This document shows, in pieces, positions 22,513-32,658 of a stretch of 64,000 bases of DNA (position 1 is its first letter; each line of letters starts with the position of its first letter). The translations under genes were made by a program, and so were the position numbers. Source of the DNA: Pisolithus tinctorius (taxonomy: Eukaryota > Basidiomycota > Agaricomycetes > Boletales > Pisolithaceae); assembly GCA_024663395.1 (NCBI GenBank), contig JANFAH010000028.1, positions 620,001 to 684,000 of the forward strand, in the 5' to 3' direction. Under the pieces are notes generated by a model. The model saw only the letters and a list, made by a program, of their open reading frames with translations, did no database searches and had not been told where the DNA came from.

Positions 22513-23140
22513 TGTAAGGAATCCACATTCCTTGGATGCGTAAACCCCTATCATCAACCATTCCATGACTATCATTACATTCCCAGACCACTTGCATCCA
22601 CCACTGTTCACATGCTGTCTTCCTGCCTACCTCACTACCTTCCCATGCCCTCACTCCCTCTCACACAATGTTATACCCACAGCTGCTGTGCTTTGGCCAC
22701 TTCCCCTTCCCTTGGCCTCTGTTCCAGCCTGTCCTGTCTTGTGTGTACATGCTGTTGCACAGTTTTCCCTTACTCATACTCTGTCTTACTTAGGTTCTGG
22801 GTTTGCCCAGACTATAAAGCCCTGTACTTAGGTACAGAATGATACCTTTTGGCACTTGGAAGGTCACCACAAGTTTCCTTTTCACTTCATCTACACCACA
22901 TGTCTTGCATACTGCCATGCATGAACTATGTATACTGCTTGCACCACTCACATCACCAGTACTATTCCACAGATCATGCTGCACATGTCATGAATCACTA
23001 CTGCTACAAAGTGCTGGGTCTCACCTTCTAGTCTCAGCAGTCCAGAATCCCTTGGGACAAGCTATTCATTCCATTCATTGTTATTGTTGTTATCTAAGCC
23101 ATCTAGCACATATTATACAGTTACTTGGACTTTTCCTACA
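22513..23140 (+). repeat. 3' LTR of element 3 (in inverted segment)
   Basis: 628 bp starting TGTAAGGAATCC and ending TTTTCCTACA. It is the same repeat, in opposite orientation, as 47085-47766. ORFs in it are shadows. After it the copia reading resumes within about ten bases. Confidence 0.87.
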
Positions 23141-23829
23141 GAATACACCTGTGTACAGAAGACTTTGGGTTGGATTGTGGAGACACACAATGTTGTTTTT
23201 GATGAAGGAGATGGGACAGAGAAGTCCCAAGTCAAGATTGACATTGTCATCAAGGAAACACAGACTGTAGTGCCTGCTATCAGTGAACAGAACACTCAAG
23301 GGCATGAGTACCCACCTAGGGAGGGAAATAGCAGCTCTGACAGCTCAGATGCGGCCTCAGAAGGAGGAAATAACCTAGTACATGACTGGGGGGACATAGA
23401 CGACACTACAGCTACTAATGGCGATGAGGCAATCACAATCGATCAGGCTGTTTCAATGCCTGAGCCTGGAATTCCAGTCCAGAGTGAAAAAGGTGTTAGT
23501 GGGTTGAACCATGGGAATGATGAGGACAAATGCAGCTTGGAATGAAGGTTCCAGGTGATGCCTATGCCTGGTCAATGCCCTGGGTAATCATGCACACCTC
23601 CAGGACCATATCCAGTCCCAATCCCACCTCCAGGTGTCAGAAGATCATCTAGAATTTGAAAAATGCCTGTAAAAGATGATGATCAATGGTATTTCATCAA
23701 TGCCTATGAACAACAGACACTACCTGTGGCAGGGGGTGCTGTGGGAAGGGACAAAGGTGGTGGGAGTGGCAAGAGAGCACCAGAGAGCATGGAAATGGTG
23801 AGTGAAGGTGGTGATAGGCCTCATGGTGA
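23141..23829 (+). pseudogene. Ty1/copia fragment after integrase
   Basis: Open to 23545 with IVETHNVVFDEGDG, the sequence that normally follows the copia integrase C-terminus, then an acidic Ser-rich linker. Beyond this, fragments such as WYFINAYEQQ continue out of frame until the X LTR at 23830. The N-ward neighbour, ending FLGYSENKKV, is on the opposite strand at 47772, so element 3 was inserted between the two. Confidence 0.7.
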
Positions 23830-25664
23830 TGTCACACACCAAAGGTGTTGTGGACATGGTTACAGCTGACCCTGCCTAACTTGTCGATGAGTTGCGCACA
23901 ACACCCATGCATGCAGATGAAGACTACAGGCCTCATGTGTAGAAGGACTGCTAGACATTAACAGTCATCATTCACACAAGAACAAGTCATCAGTGCTAGA
24001 GAGAAAAGAGGAAGTGAGTTAAGCATGCATTAAAGGTTTTTAGCACCTGTGTACAGCATTCCAGTTTTCATCATATCTCCACCATTTCCAAAGATATCGA
24101 CTCTGTTCTCACACTTGCTTAAAGTGCTCAGCCCTGCAATTCTGTCTTCCAAATTTGGAGAGGATCCTCACACCCTACACATTTCTACAGCACTCCATCC
24201 ATCAGATGCTCATTTTGCTAAGTCCATCAATCATGGCCACCTCTTTGTCAATCATCTTGCTTGTCTCATTTGCCAGAGACAGTGGGTATGTATATCTGCC
24301 AGGCATTCCCACCAGCTTCTGTCCTGAAGCCCCCTGGTTCATCCCATTGTTGTCAGCCCCATCTCATCCCATGCAGCTTGGTCAGCATGTTCTCCTTGTC
24401 AGTATGACTTCCAGAAGGATGTTCTTTGGTTGCCTCAGGTCTGTCACTCTGTTAGAAAGGTCTTATGTGGTTGTTTCAGTCTCCCCTCTTGATGAAGTAT
24501 ATGGATTGTTCCTCCCTGCTCCCTGCACTGTCTTTGTTCCAATCTCATCCATCATTCTTTCTGCATTGCAACAGCTGCAGCATAGTCCATTGTTCTCCAG
24601 CCTCCCTGATTGCATCCATGATGAGTATGACATGCATCTTGCCTTCTTACTGCAAGATCCTGCAGAAGACATCCCCCCTTCTCCTCCTCCATCAGAGCCC
24701 CATTCATGAAGTTTTTGTTAACTTCACTGAGAGGACAAAAGGGTGGGAGACATGATCGCATATGCTCCTGTTGTCCCACAGACCCCCAACACCCTAGCCC
24801 CTTTGATGCCTGACTCATGCCCTTCAATTCTGGAATTAATACTTCCCTATCTGGAAACACCATCCATCTGTCATGCCATCTTTGGATCTAGAGATGTCTC
24901 TGCTGAGATCTGACTTGCATTGCCACCCCCTAATGTGATATCAGTGTGCTTACTCAGTTTCTGACTCCATTTGACTCATTCTGTGATATTTTGACTTTCC
25001 TTGACTTGTTCATTACCAATACTTACCAATTTTCTTTGCTTGCTTACTTTTCATTTCTTGCTTACTCATCATGATTACTCAGTTTGTGCCTTGTTTGTCA
25101 CAAGCAGTGCTCCCCCCACAGTATATAAACCCCCATGTACTTAGCTACCCACAAGCAATCAGAAGCAATCAAGAAGCAGTCCAGAAGTCAGTTCAGTGCC
25201 TATCTCATCATCAACAGTTGAGGCTCCATGAAGGGGTCTATCTGTCATCATTTGTATACTTGGTAGTTGAGGCTCATTCGGAAGAGTCTATCTGCCATCC
25301 TTCATCATCTGCAGTCCACTCCATGCTTAGTCAGCAACCTTTTGCTTAGTCATTCCTCACTCCTGTGTAACTTGTCATTGACTTGCACCAGGAGCACATT
25401 TTATTGAAGTCCATTACCCCAGAATACTTTCAGCTGAACACCTTCACTCTGTTCAGCATCCCCCATCCAGTCTTCACTTGCTTGTCTACCCTGCATAACT
25501 TGTTGACGACTTGTGCCAGGAGCACCCTCCACTTGAAGTACCCCCCACACACATTTAGGTTTCTCTGCACTCCAGGTTCCACAGAGGCAAACCACCACTC
25601 ACACATCTTTTGTCTTGTGTTGGATTTGTTTGGTTTATACCAGCTTTCCACACTTTGACTCACA
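23830..25664 (+). repeat. X LTR copy B (complete)
   Basis: 1835 bp from TGTCACACACCAAAGG to CTTTGACTCACA (TG...CA). A TATATAAAC box is at about 25123, some 1.3 kb in, so the upstream U3 part is very long. The left flank is copia sequence and the right flank element 3 integrase. Flank comparison gives GCAT here versus GCAC at copy A, i.e. the two halves of one insertion with one mismatch. Confidence 0.82.
24233..24709 (+). CDS. X-LTR ORF, copy B (hypothetical)
   Basis: 158 residues, MATSLS to SEPHS, open. An upstream stretch (24049 on, MYSIPVF) that is in frame in copy D is shifted here. Motifs shared with C and D include GYVYLPG, PTSFCPEA, QLGQHVL, VSMTSRR, ERSYVVVSVSP and FLLQDPAED. No known domain recognised. 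Confidence 0.55.
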   Translation: MATSLSIILLVSFARDSGYVYLPGIPTSFCPEAPWFIPLLSAPSHPMQLGQHVLLVSMTSRRMFFGCLRSVTLLERSYVVVSVSPLDEVYGLFLPAPCTVFVPISSIILSALQQLQHSPLFSSLPDCIHDEYDMHLAFLLQDPAEDIPPSPPPSEPHS

Positions 25665-25897
25665 GCATGGTACTATTTTCCATGCACAACATGCACCATT
25701 CAGGATATGAGGTGAGTATGCAATGAGCCTTTATGATGTAGTGGTAGCCACTGGCTTTGGGCATTAGCATTGTGTCAATGTGAGCTTTATGAAACAGGCC
25801 CCCTATCATGGGCACAGTAGGAGGGACATGAAGCTTCTGTGTCTGGCAGATCTGGCATTCATGACAAGTGCAAACATACCACTTCATGTCCTTGACA
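25665..25897 (-). pseudogene. Integrase piece of element 3 (zinc module end and core start)
   Basis: Minus strand reads DMKWYVCTCHECQICQ (Cys pair of HHCC), AHIDTMLMPK (first catalytic Asp) and LTSYPEWCML. It ends at X copy B; the following residues (LASFIF) are at 15947 on the plus strand. Its own N-terminal side was split off by element 4 at 25898. Confidence 0.85.
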
Positions 25898-25902
25898 AGA
25901 AG

Positions 25903-26296
25903 TGTTACGATACGTACTCTTTTTCCTTTCTTCTCTTTTCTTTTTGTCTTATCTAATCTTTCCATCTTATCTTATCTCTTGGACTCGGCCTGGACCCTGG
26001 TCTAGGCCTTGCCTCGCCTTTACCTTGCTTCCTCCTTCTGGTACGTTCCGCTCCGCTGTGATATCATTATGACATCACTATGATGTCATGGACCTCATGT
26101 ACGCCTCACCGTTGTCTCATGTACTGTAGTATAAGTACCGTTGCTCAATCACCCAACTAGCTCTAAGCTAGTTCATTTGGGTCTTCGAGTCCTAAAGTCG
26201 CCTGCTTCTAAACCGTCTCTTCCTCTTCTCTCTTCTCTTCTCTGTTGGTTCTTGGTGCGAGCCTACAACAAACCCTGTTGTTTAGGTCTCGTCACA
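25903..26296 (+). repeat. 5' LTR of element 4
   Basis: 394 bp, TGTTACGATACG to CTCGTCACA. TATAAG at 26130-26135 predicts a transcript start near 26160-26165. There a hairpin (AACTAGCT CTA AGCTAGTT) begins. Confidence 0.95.
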
Positions 26297-26298
26297 CT

Positions 26299-26309
26299 TG
26301 AACTAGCTT
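26299..26309 (+). other. Self-primer binding site of element 4
   Basis: TGAACTAGCTT, two bases past the LTR, is the exact complement of AAGCTAGTTCA at 26165-26175, the expected 5' end of the RNA. Eleven paired bases at the RNA 5' end is the arrangement known for Tf1-type self-priming, replacing a tRNA. Confidence 0.75.
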
Positions 26310-26608
26310 CTCATCGTTGTACCCTCGCACTGTCGTCGTCACCATTCCTTCTCGCTCCCTTCACGAAGGCTCGTGGGTGTACTCGCCAAGTCCCCCAGCC
26401 TCTGAACCCGATCCAAACCTCTTCGTCCCATACCTCCCTGAGCGTCGTTCGCTCACCCCGCTCTTCGATCACAAACTCTACTCTCTTCCTCCACCCCCTT
26501 CCTACCCTTTTTCCGTCGAGTCCATCTTCCCCTGTTCGCTCCCTGCTGAACCACAGCAGCCTCGTTATAACCTCCGCCCCCGTCAAACGCTAAAACGCCC
26601 GGATCGCT

Positions 26609-27667
26609 ATGGAAGGCATTCACGACCAACTCACCGAGCTCTGCGACACCCTCGACGCTCTTCGAGACGAAAACTATCGGCTAAGCAACGAACTAAGAGA
26701 TGCCCAAGGAACGATCGCAACCATTGAGGGTCAGCGAAACCAATGGAACGCCCTCCCTGCAGATGTCATCCAGAGGAGAATAGAGGTGATGGCCGACCCG
26801 GGGCAGTATGCCGGAGATCGTGCCAAGTTTTCTGAATGGTGGGTGAAGATGAAGGTATGGGTCGCGCAGAATAGAACCGCCCTACCGACCGCCCAGGATA
26901 AGTGTACCGCGGTATGGTCCCGCATGACAGGGCCTGTAGCTGGAAGATTCGCTCAGGCCAAGTTCTCGCTTGCTATCGTCACCGGAGTATGGCCTGACAC
27001 GGCCGAGATGATAGAAGATATCGATAGGTTCTTTGCCCCTCAAACAGACGTAGAGTGGGCCAAAGCTCAGATGCGCACTATGCGCCAAGGAAACTCTCGT
27101 TATGAAGAGTTCTATGCGAAGTTTGAGTCCCTCAAGGTACAGGGACGTGTTACTGATGAAACCGCCGGCTTCCTTCTGGAGAATGCCGTGCACCCCGCCA
27201 TCGTAAAGGAGGCCCTAAGGAGGGGATACACTCAGGGCAATTATCTTCAGATGACCGTCGCCTTCCGAGAAGCTGCCCTTGCTAGGGACCGCTTCAAGCT
27301 TCTATACAATCACTATCCTGACGAACCCGCCTCCCGCTCTTCTTATAGCCGGCCTTCGTACTCCCCCCGTTTTACTCCTACTGGCACTCAACCCGGTCGT
27401 GGCGCCCCCATGGAAATAGGCGCTGCCCGCTTTCCCCCTCGTCCCGTCCCCTCCCATATCAAGTGCTTCGATTGCCAGGGAAATCATTATAAGCGAGATT
27501 GTCCCCGCGCCAAAGGGAAGGGTCCTGCTAGGCCCAACATACGGGAGGTGACACAAGAAGCACAAGAAAACGCCCTCCGCCAGATGTCTTTTGAAGAGAT
27601 GCAGGCTTTCTTCTATGACAAACAGATCAGCGAGATGAAGAACCAGGGAAAAGAGTTCAGCCAGTAG
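26609..27667 (+). CDS. Gag of element 4
   Basis: 352 residues. The N-terminus is coiled-coil-like (LCDTLDALRDENYRLSNEL). The central part is a retrotransposon gag domain (FSEWWVKMKVWV, AKAQMRTMRQG, YEEFYAKFESL). A Pro/Arg-rich linker leads to a single knuckle CFDCQGNHYKRDC. The Cys-His gap is three residues instead of the usual four. Gag would form the virus-like particle and bind RNA. It ends in TAG at 27665, inside the -1 frameshift signal and overlapping the pol frame by 49 bases. ATG 26609 is the first with good coding sequence after the LTR. Confidence 0.9.
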   Translation: MEGIHDQLTELCDTLDALRDENYRLSNELRDAQGTIATIEGQRNQWNALPADVIQRRIEVMADPGQYAGDRAKFSEWWVKMKVWVAQNRTALPTAQDKCTAVWSRMTGPVAGRFAQAKFSLAIVTGVWPDTAEMIEDIDRFFAPQTDVEWAKAQMRTMRQGNSRYEEFYAKFESLKVQGRVTDETAGFLLENAVHPAIVKEALRRGYTQGNYLQMTVAFREAALARDRFKLLYNHYPDEPASRSSYSRPSYSPRFTPTGTQPGRGAPMEIGAARFPPRPVPSHIKCFDCQGNHYKRDCPRAKGKGPARPNIREVTQEAQENALRQMSFEEMQAFFYDKQISEMKNQGKEFSQ

Positions 27668-30600
27668 AGGATCGGGTCTCCACTGGCTACGTTTACAATA
27701 AGTTTTCTGTCTTAGGCGTTGACAATTTCTCTACCAAGCAGGATATATTTAACTCGGAGATTACTATACCATCTGAAGAGGCGACCCCAGTGGGCGCGGC
27801 CGCGGATGTAAAACTACCGGTGCTTAATTCCTCTTGCGATAAAAATAAAAACACGCCTATCCAGAAGACAAAGGAAACCCCAAAAATAAGAACAGCAGAT
27901 CCGAAGGCAGAATTAGAGCTGGAAGTAGTGTTGGAAGGACAAGAAAAGAAGTGGAGTGTAAAAGCATTGGTGGATTCAGGAGCCAACGACACCTTCTTGG
28001 ACAAGAAATGGGCTGATGAAAATAACGTCCCATTGATCAAGCTTGGTCAACCCGTAGCTGTCCTCAACGTCGATGGAACCCCTAATGTGGCAGGCAACAT
28101 CACGCACGTTGCCTCCCTTGTTATGAACTATCAAGGACACCGAGAGTCTGTCTGGGCTCAGGTTACCACACTCGGCACGCACCCCCTTATACTAGGTTAC
28201 ACCTGGTTACGAAAACACAACCCAGAGGTATGTTGGGAAACCAAGCAGGTGAAGTTATCCCGTTGTCCTCGCGAGTGTCGTGATCTGGCCCCGAAGACGA
28301 GGGCAGAGAGAATGGCGGAAGAACAGGAGTCACAGGACATGGAGTACCTCTACCCAAAGCTCCGTTCCGCCAGGGTTCGAACTGGCACTACTGAAGAACT
28401 CGTCCCGAAGGAGTATCACCAGTACCTAAAGGTGTTCTCAAAGGAGGAGTCAGAAAGAATGCCACTTCGTAAACCGTGGGATCATGCCATTGACCTCAAG
28501 GATACCTTCGCTCCTAAACGTGGTCGCCTCATCCCGCTCTCCGTAGAAGAACAGAAGGAGGTGTCGGATTTCCTTGAAGATCAGCTGCGAAAAGGATACA
28601 TCCGTCCCTCAAAGTCCCCTCAGACGTCTCCTGTGTTCTTCGTTCCAAAGAAAGATGGGAAGAAGCGTATGGTACAGGATTACCGCTATCTTAATGAACA
28701 CACGGTCAAGAATGCCTACCCTCTCCCCCTCATTTCTCAGCTCGTCGATAAGCTTAAGGGTTGTAAGCTCTTCACCAAGATGGATCTCCGATGGGGATAC
28801 AACAACGTTCGTGTCAAGGAAGGAGACGAGTGGAAAGCCGCCTTTGTTACTCATAAAGGCGCTTACGAACCACTGGTCATGTACTTTGGCCTCTGCAACT
28901 CGCCGTCTACCTTCCAGAACATGATGAACGACATCTTCGGTGATATGGAGGATGTCCTCGTGGTTTATATTGATGATCTGATGATCTTCACGAAGACGGA
29001 TGATGAAAAGGAACATGACAAGATCGTCCTGGAGGTACTAAGGAGGTTAGAGGAAAATGACCTCTTCGTCAAACCGGAGAAATGCTTCTTCAAACAGAAG
29101 CAGGTGGAGTTCTTGGGCATGGTGGTTGGGACTGACGGGGTCAGCATGGATAAAAGCAAGGTGAAAGCCATAACCGAGTGGCCAGTTCCTACAAAGGTTC
29201 GCTCAGTACGAGCCTTCTTGGGACTGGCGAACTTCTATCGCCGCTTCATCAAAGACTTTGCACAGGTCGCTCGCCCCCTTAATGACCTCACAAGAAAGGA
29301 TCAACTCTGGACCTGGGGGTCCCGAGAACAACAGGCCTTCGACGCTTTGAAACTCGCCTTCACCACTGCCCCTGTTCTTGCGTTCCCAGATCAGGACAGA
29401 GAGTTTCGCCTAGAAACCGATGCCTCAGACTTTGCCATGGGAGCTGTCCTCTCCGTGAGGTGTGAAGATGACCTCTGGCGACCCGTCGCCTTCTACTCCC
29501 ATTCCATGTCCCCCCCCGAACGAAATTATCAGGTCTTTGACAAGGAGATGCTGGCCATAATCCGTGCTCTAGAGACATGGCGACACTACCTTGAAGCCAC
29601 CCCTTACCAGTTTGAAATCTGGACTGACCACGCTAATCTCCAATACTTCATGAAGGCGCAGAACCTGGATTGTCGCCAGGCACGTTGGGCCCAGTACCTC
29701 TCTCGCTTTAACTACAAACTGGTGTACAAGCCCGGATCTTCAATGGCTAAGGCTGACGCCCTTTCTAGAAGAGAGGATCACGAACCGAAAGGGTCAGATA
29801 ATCAAGGGGTCACATTGCTCGACCCCTCCAGAGTGGCAGCTACCTTGGTAGTAGGAGAGGACACTGACCTTGTCGTTGCCCTAAAGTCCGCCTCCTCGCT
29901 AACGCCGCAACCGGAGGGTTCTGTCCTCACAGAGGGATTGTATGTCTGTCAAGGGAAGGTTTATGTCCCACCCGCTGTCAGGATGCACTGCCTCGAGAAA
30001 CATCATGATATCCCGGTCGCAGGACACCCTGGTTGGAAAAAGACCCTGGAACTCATTTCCCGTAACTATGTCTGGCCAGGAATGACAGCCGCTGTTAGAG
30101 ACTATGTCTCAGCGTGTCATCATTGCCAGATGGCTAAGAGTTCTAGGACCCCTCCTGCAGGAAAACTCCTTCCAAACCCTGTTCCAGAACGCCCCTGGAC
30201 CGACATCTCAGTTGACTTCATGGAGTTACCTGAGGCACAGGGTTTCGACAACGTTATGGTGGTGGTAGACAGGTTTTCAAAGGAGGTGGTCTTTACCCCC
30301 ACTACAAAGGAGGTTTCCTCGTTACAGACGGCTGAACTCTTCCGTGACCATGTGTGGACTCAACATGGTTTACCCTCCTCTGTTGTCTCTGATCGAGGTC
30401 CCCAGTTCGCAAGTGTGTTCACCTCCGAACTCTGCAAAATGCTCGGGGTCAAGCCCAAACTCTCCACCGCCTTCCACCCTCAGACAGATGGCCAGACAGA
30501 ACGCCTTAACCAGGACCTGCAGCAGTATCTCCGCCTCTTTGTCAATGACCGACAGGATTCTTGGCCTTCTTGGCTTAAGATCGCCCAGTTCTCCTATAAT

Positions 30601-31353
30601 AACAAGCGACAGGAGTCTACTGGCAAAAGCCCCTTCTCGGTTACTCGTTCCTACACCCCCAGGATGGGCGTAGAACCCTTCCTTTCCAAGGCAGAGGCAG
30701 CTACAGATCATGCTGTTGATCTCGCTAAGGTTTTGGAAGATACAAAGAAGGCTTTGGACAAAGTGGCAGAACGAATGAAGGTGTCTGCAGACGCGTCTCG
30801 CTCTGACGCCCCCTCCTACTCGGTTGGTGACATGGTTTGGCTAGAAACCTCCCGCATCTCCCTCTCTGGTCGCCCCTCCAGGAAACTCACGGAACGCTGG
30901 ATCGGCCCTTACAAGGTTGTTTCATTAAAACCCAATGCGGTAGAATTGAAACTCCCAAAGACCCTCAAAATCCATCCGGTCGTTAATGTTTCTCGGGTAA
31001 AACCGTACAAAGGACCTTTAGAGGGCCAAACTGTCACTCGACCAGGACCGGTGGTAGGGCACGAGGGCGATGAGGAGTTCGAGGTGGACTACGTCGCCGA
31101 TTCTCGCCTAAAAAAGAACAGGCTTGAGTACCTCATCCATTGGAAGGGGTATCATGACGAGGATCGCACTTGGGAACCTGAGTCTGCTTTGAAGTCTGCC
31201 CCCGGTGCTGTCAGAGACTTCCATCGTCGCCACCCCTCTGCTCCTCGAAAACTCCGTGGCATGGACTCTTCCCTTTTCTCCTCCCTCTTCAAACCTCTAG
31301 AGAACTTTACTGACACTGTTCCTACCTTCAATTGCCTGGAAGTCGATTTCTAA
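27619..31353 (+). CDS. Pol of element 4 (PR-RT-RH-IN-chromodomain)
   Basis: One open frame, entered by -1 shift from gag; no ATG start is needed. In order: protease (ALVDSGANDTF); RT (FFVPKKDGKKRMVQDYR, FGLCNSPSTFQ, active site YIDD); RNase H (LETDASDFAMGAVLS, FDKEMLAI, WTDHANLQY); integrase with HHCC (AGHPGW, ACHHCQ), DDE (SVDFME, VSDRGPQF, QTERLNQ) and GPY motif (RWIGPYKVV); and a C-terminal chromodomain (YLIHWKGYHDEDRTWEPE) near residue 1130 of about 1245. Chromodomains of this class guide integration to marked chromatin. All visible catalytic residues are kept and no stop occurs. Confidence 0.95.
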   Translation, partial: QTDQRDEEPGKRVQPVEDRVSTGYVYNKFSVLGVDNFSTKQDIFNSEITIPSEEATPVGAAADVKLPVLNSSCDKNKNTPIQKTKETPKIRTADPKAELELEVVLEGQEKKWSVKALVDSGANDTFLDKKWADENNVPLIKLGQPVAVLNVDGTPNVAGNITHVASLVMNYQGHRESVWAQVTTLGTHPLILGYTWLRKHNPEVCWETKQVKLSRCPRECRDLAPKTRAERMAEEQESQDMEYLYPKLRSARVRTGTTEELVPKEYHQYLKVFSKEESERMPLRKPWDHAIDLKDTFAPKRGRLIPLSVEEQKEVSDFLEDQLRKGYIRPSKSPQTSPVFFVPKKDGKKRMVQDYRYLNEHTVKNAYPLPLISQLVDKLKGCKLFTKMDLRWGYNNVRVKEGDEWKAAFVTHKGAYEPLVMYFGLCNSPSTFQNMMNDIFGDMEDVLVVYIDDLMIFTKTDDEKEHDKIVLEVLRRLEENDLFVKPEKCFFKQKQVEFLGMVVGTDGVSMDKSKVKAITEWPVPTKVRSVRAFLGLANFYRRFIKDFAQVARPLNDLTRKDQLWTWGSREQQAFDALKLAFTTAPVLAFPDQDREFRLETDASDFAMGAVLSVRCEDDLWRPVAFYSHSMSPPERNYQVFDKEMLAIIRALETWRHYLEATPYQFEIWTDHANLQYFMKAQNLDCRQARWAQYLSRFNYKLVYKPGSSMAKADALSRREDHEPKGSDNQGVTLLDPSRVAATLVVGEDTDLVVALKSASSLTPQPEGSVLTEGLYVCQGKVYVPPAVRMHCLEKHHDIPVAGHPGWKKTLELISRNYVWPGMTAAVRDYVSACHHCQMAKSSRTPPAGKLLPNPVPERPWTDISVDFMELPEAQGFDNVMVVVDRFSKEVVFTPTTKEVSSLQTAELFRDHVWTQHGLPSSVVSDRGPQFASVFTSELCKMLGVKPKLSTAFHPQTDGQTERLNQDLQQYLRLFVNDRQDSWPSWLKIAQFSYNNKRQESTGKSPFSVTRSYTPRMGVEPFLSKAEAATDHAVDLAKVLEDTKKALDKVAERMKVSADASRSDAPSYSVGDMVWLETSRISLSGRPSRKLTERWIGPYKVVSLKPNAVELKLPKTLKIHPVVNVSRVKPYKGPLEGQTVTRPGPVVGHEGDEEFEVDYVADSRLKKNRLEYLIHWKGYHDEDRTWEPESALKSAPGAVRDFHRRHPSAPRKLRGMDSSLFSSLFKPLENFTDTVPTFNCLEVDF
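27646..27688 (+). promoter_or_regulatory. -1 ribosomal frameshift signal, gag to pol
   Basis: Heptamer G GGA AAA (27646-27652, split as in the gag frame), six-base spacer, then a stem AGCCAGT (27659-27665) pairing with ACTGGCT (27682-27688), extended after one mismatch by three to four pairs. Pol is in the -1 frame and is open from 27619. All three parts of a classical signal are present with correct spacing; the gag stop codon lies within the stem region. Confidence 0.75.
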
Positions 31354-31364
31354 GGAGGGGATAG
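31352..31364 (+). other. Polypurine tract of element 4
   Basis: AAGGAGGGGATAG directly before the 3' LTR, right after the pol stop; plus-strand primer. Confidence 0.8.
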
Positions 31365-31758
31365 TGTTACGATACGTACTCTTTTTCCTTTCTTCTCTTT
31401 TCTTTTCGTCTTATCTAATCTTTCCATCTTATCTTATCTCTTGGACTCGGCCCGGACTCTGGTCTAGGCCTTGCCTCGCCTTTACCTTGCTTCCTCCTTC
31501 TGGTACATTCCGCTCCGCTGTGATATCATTATGACATCACTATGATGTCATGGACCTCATGTACGCCTCACCGTTGTCTCATGTACTGTAGTATAAGTAC
31601 CGTTGCTCAATCACCCAACTAGCTCTAAGCTAGTTCATTTGGGTCTTCGAGTCCTAAAGTCGCCTGCTTCTAAACCGTCTCTTCCTCTTTTCTCTTCTCT
31701 TCTCTGTTGGTTCTTGGTGCGAGCCTACAACAAACCCTGTTGTTTAGGTCTCGTCACA
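31365..31758 (+). repeat. 3' LTR of element 4
   Basis: 394 bp, same length as the 5' LTR, with about five substitutions seen by eye, mostly C/T or G/A transitions. Confidence 0.95.
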
Positions 31759-31763
31759 AGAAG

Positions 31764-32653
31764 AGGCCACCAAAAGCAGAGAAGGCGCATGCAGACCATG
31801 AAGACACCTTTGTGTCCAAGGTCATCATGTGCTTCTTTGATGAGACAATACTGCTTGGACTCATTGACAACTAGCTGGTGCTGTCTGTGCAGTTCCCTAT
31901 GCCATAAGTTTCCATCCAGGAGGAAGAAGCAGCTGGCCAAATTAAAGAAAGATGAGTACTGCACATCAGTAAGGTCAGGAGGTTGCGAGGAATGCACAGA
32001 TCATTTCTATCTTTGCTTCATGTGCACAGGCCTTTGCAGACCACAGAATGGCAGGGTTGTCAGGGGTATTGGAAGGGTTATCAGTATGATCAGTATGGGT
32101 GGTCACAGAGAATGCAAGATAGAAGGACACAGGCAGCAGGAGGCTCACCTGATGACAAGTGGGTGGTGGTAAGGAATGATGATCTTGATTGGAAAGAGAT
32201 GTAGGAGGTGGGCAGTCATTGACAGCCTCTGTAGAGAAAGAGTAAGAATGGTCTAGCCAATCCTTGTGGTCATCATCCTTGGGTGGGTTGAGTTCCAACT
32301 GTGGACAGTGGGAAAGGCCATCAGGACTGGCATGCCTGTCTGTGGGAATGTGGACAAGTTTGAATGAGAAGAGGAGGACACCAGCAATCCATCAATCGAT
32401 TGTCAGGTTAGGCTGCAGATCTGGGTTATTTATCATGCCCTTAATATACTTCACATCTACCTCCACAGTGAAGTTAGTGAGACTGAAGATGTATATACAT
32501 ACTGCACACAACATGTGGAAGAGACCCTACAACTCAAGCTTAGCCTGGGAGTAGTGGCTTTCCACTTCAGTGAGGGTGATGGATCCGCAGTGACTAGGGT
32601 ACTGTCAGCCATCTTCACCAAGCTGGTAGGGGATGTAGCCAACTGTGATGACT
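31764..32653 (-). pseudogene. RNase H end, linker and integrase start of element 3
   Basis: Reads from about 32653: TVGYIPYQLGEDG, SQAKLEL, VEVDVKYIKGMINNPDLQPN, then VHIPTDRHASPDGLS, an acidic linker, LWHRELHRQHQLVV and the His half of the integrase zinc module (AHDDLGHKG). Several frame changes occur. It matches 2700-3600 of element 1 in order. It is interrupted on the right by a solo LTR and on the left by element 4. Confidence 0.8.
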
Positions 32654-32658
32654 GAAGT

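Larger units (their letters stand above)
25903..31758 (+). mobile_element. Ty3/gypsy element 4, near-intact chromovirus
   Basis: 5856 bp with two 394-bp LTRs that differ at about five places, target duplication AGAAG (25898-25902, 31759-31763), intact gag and pol, a primer site and a polypurine tract. It is inserted in the integrase zinc module of element 3. Uninterrupted ORFs and similar LTRs mark it as the youngest large element here; it may still be mobile. Confidence 0.95.
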
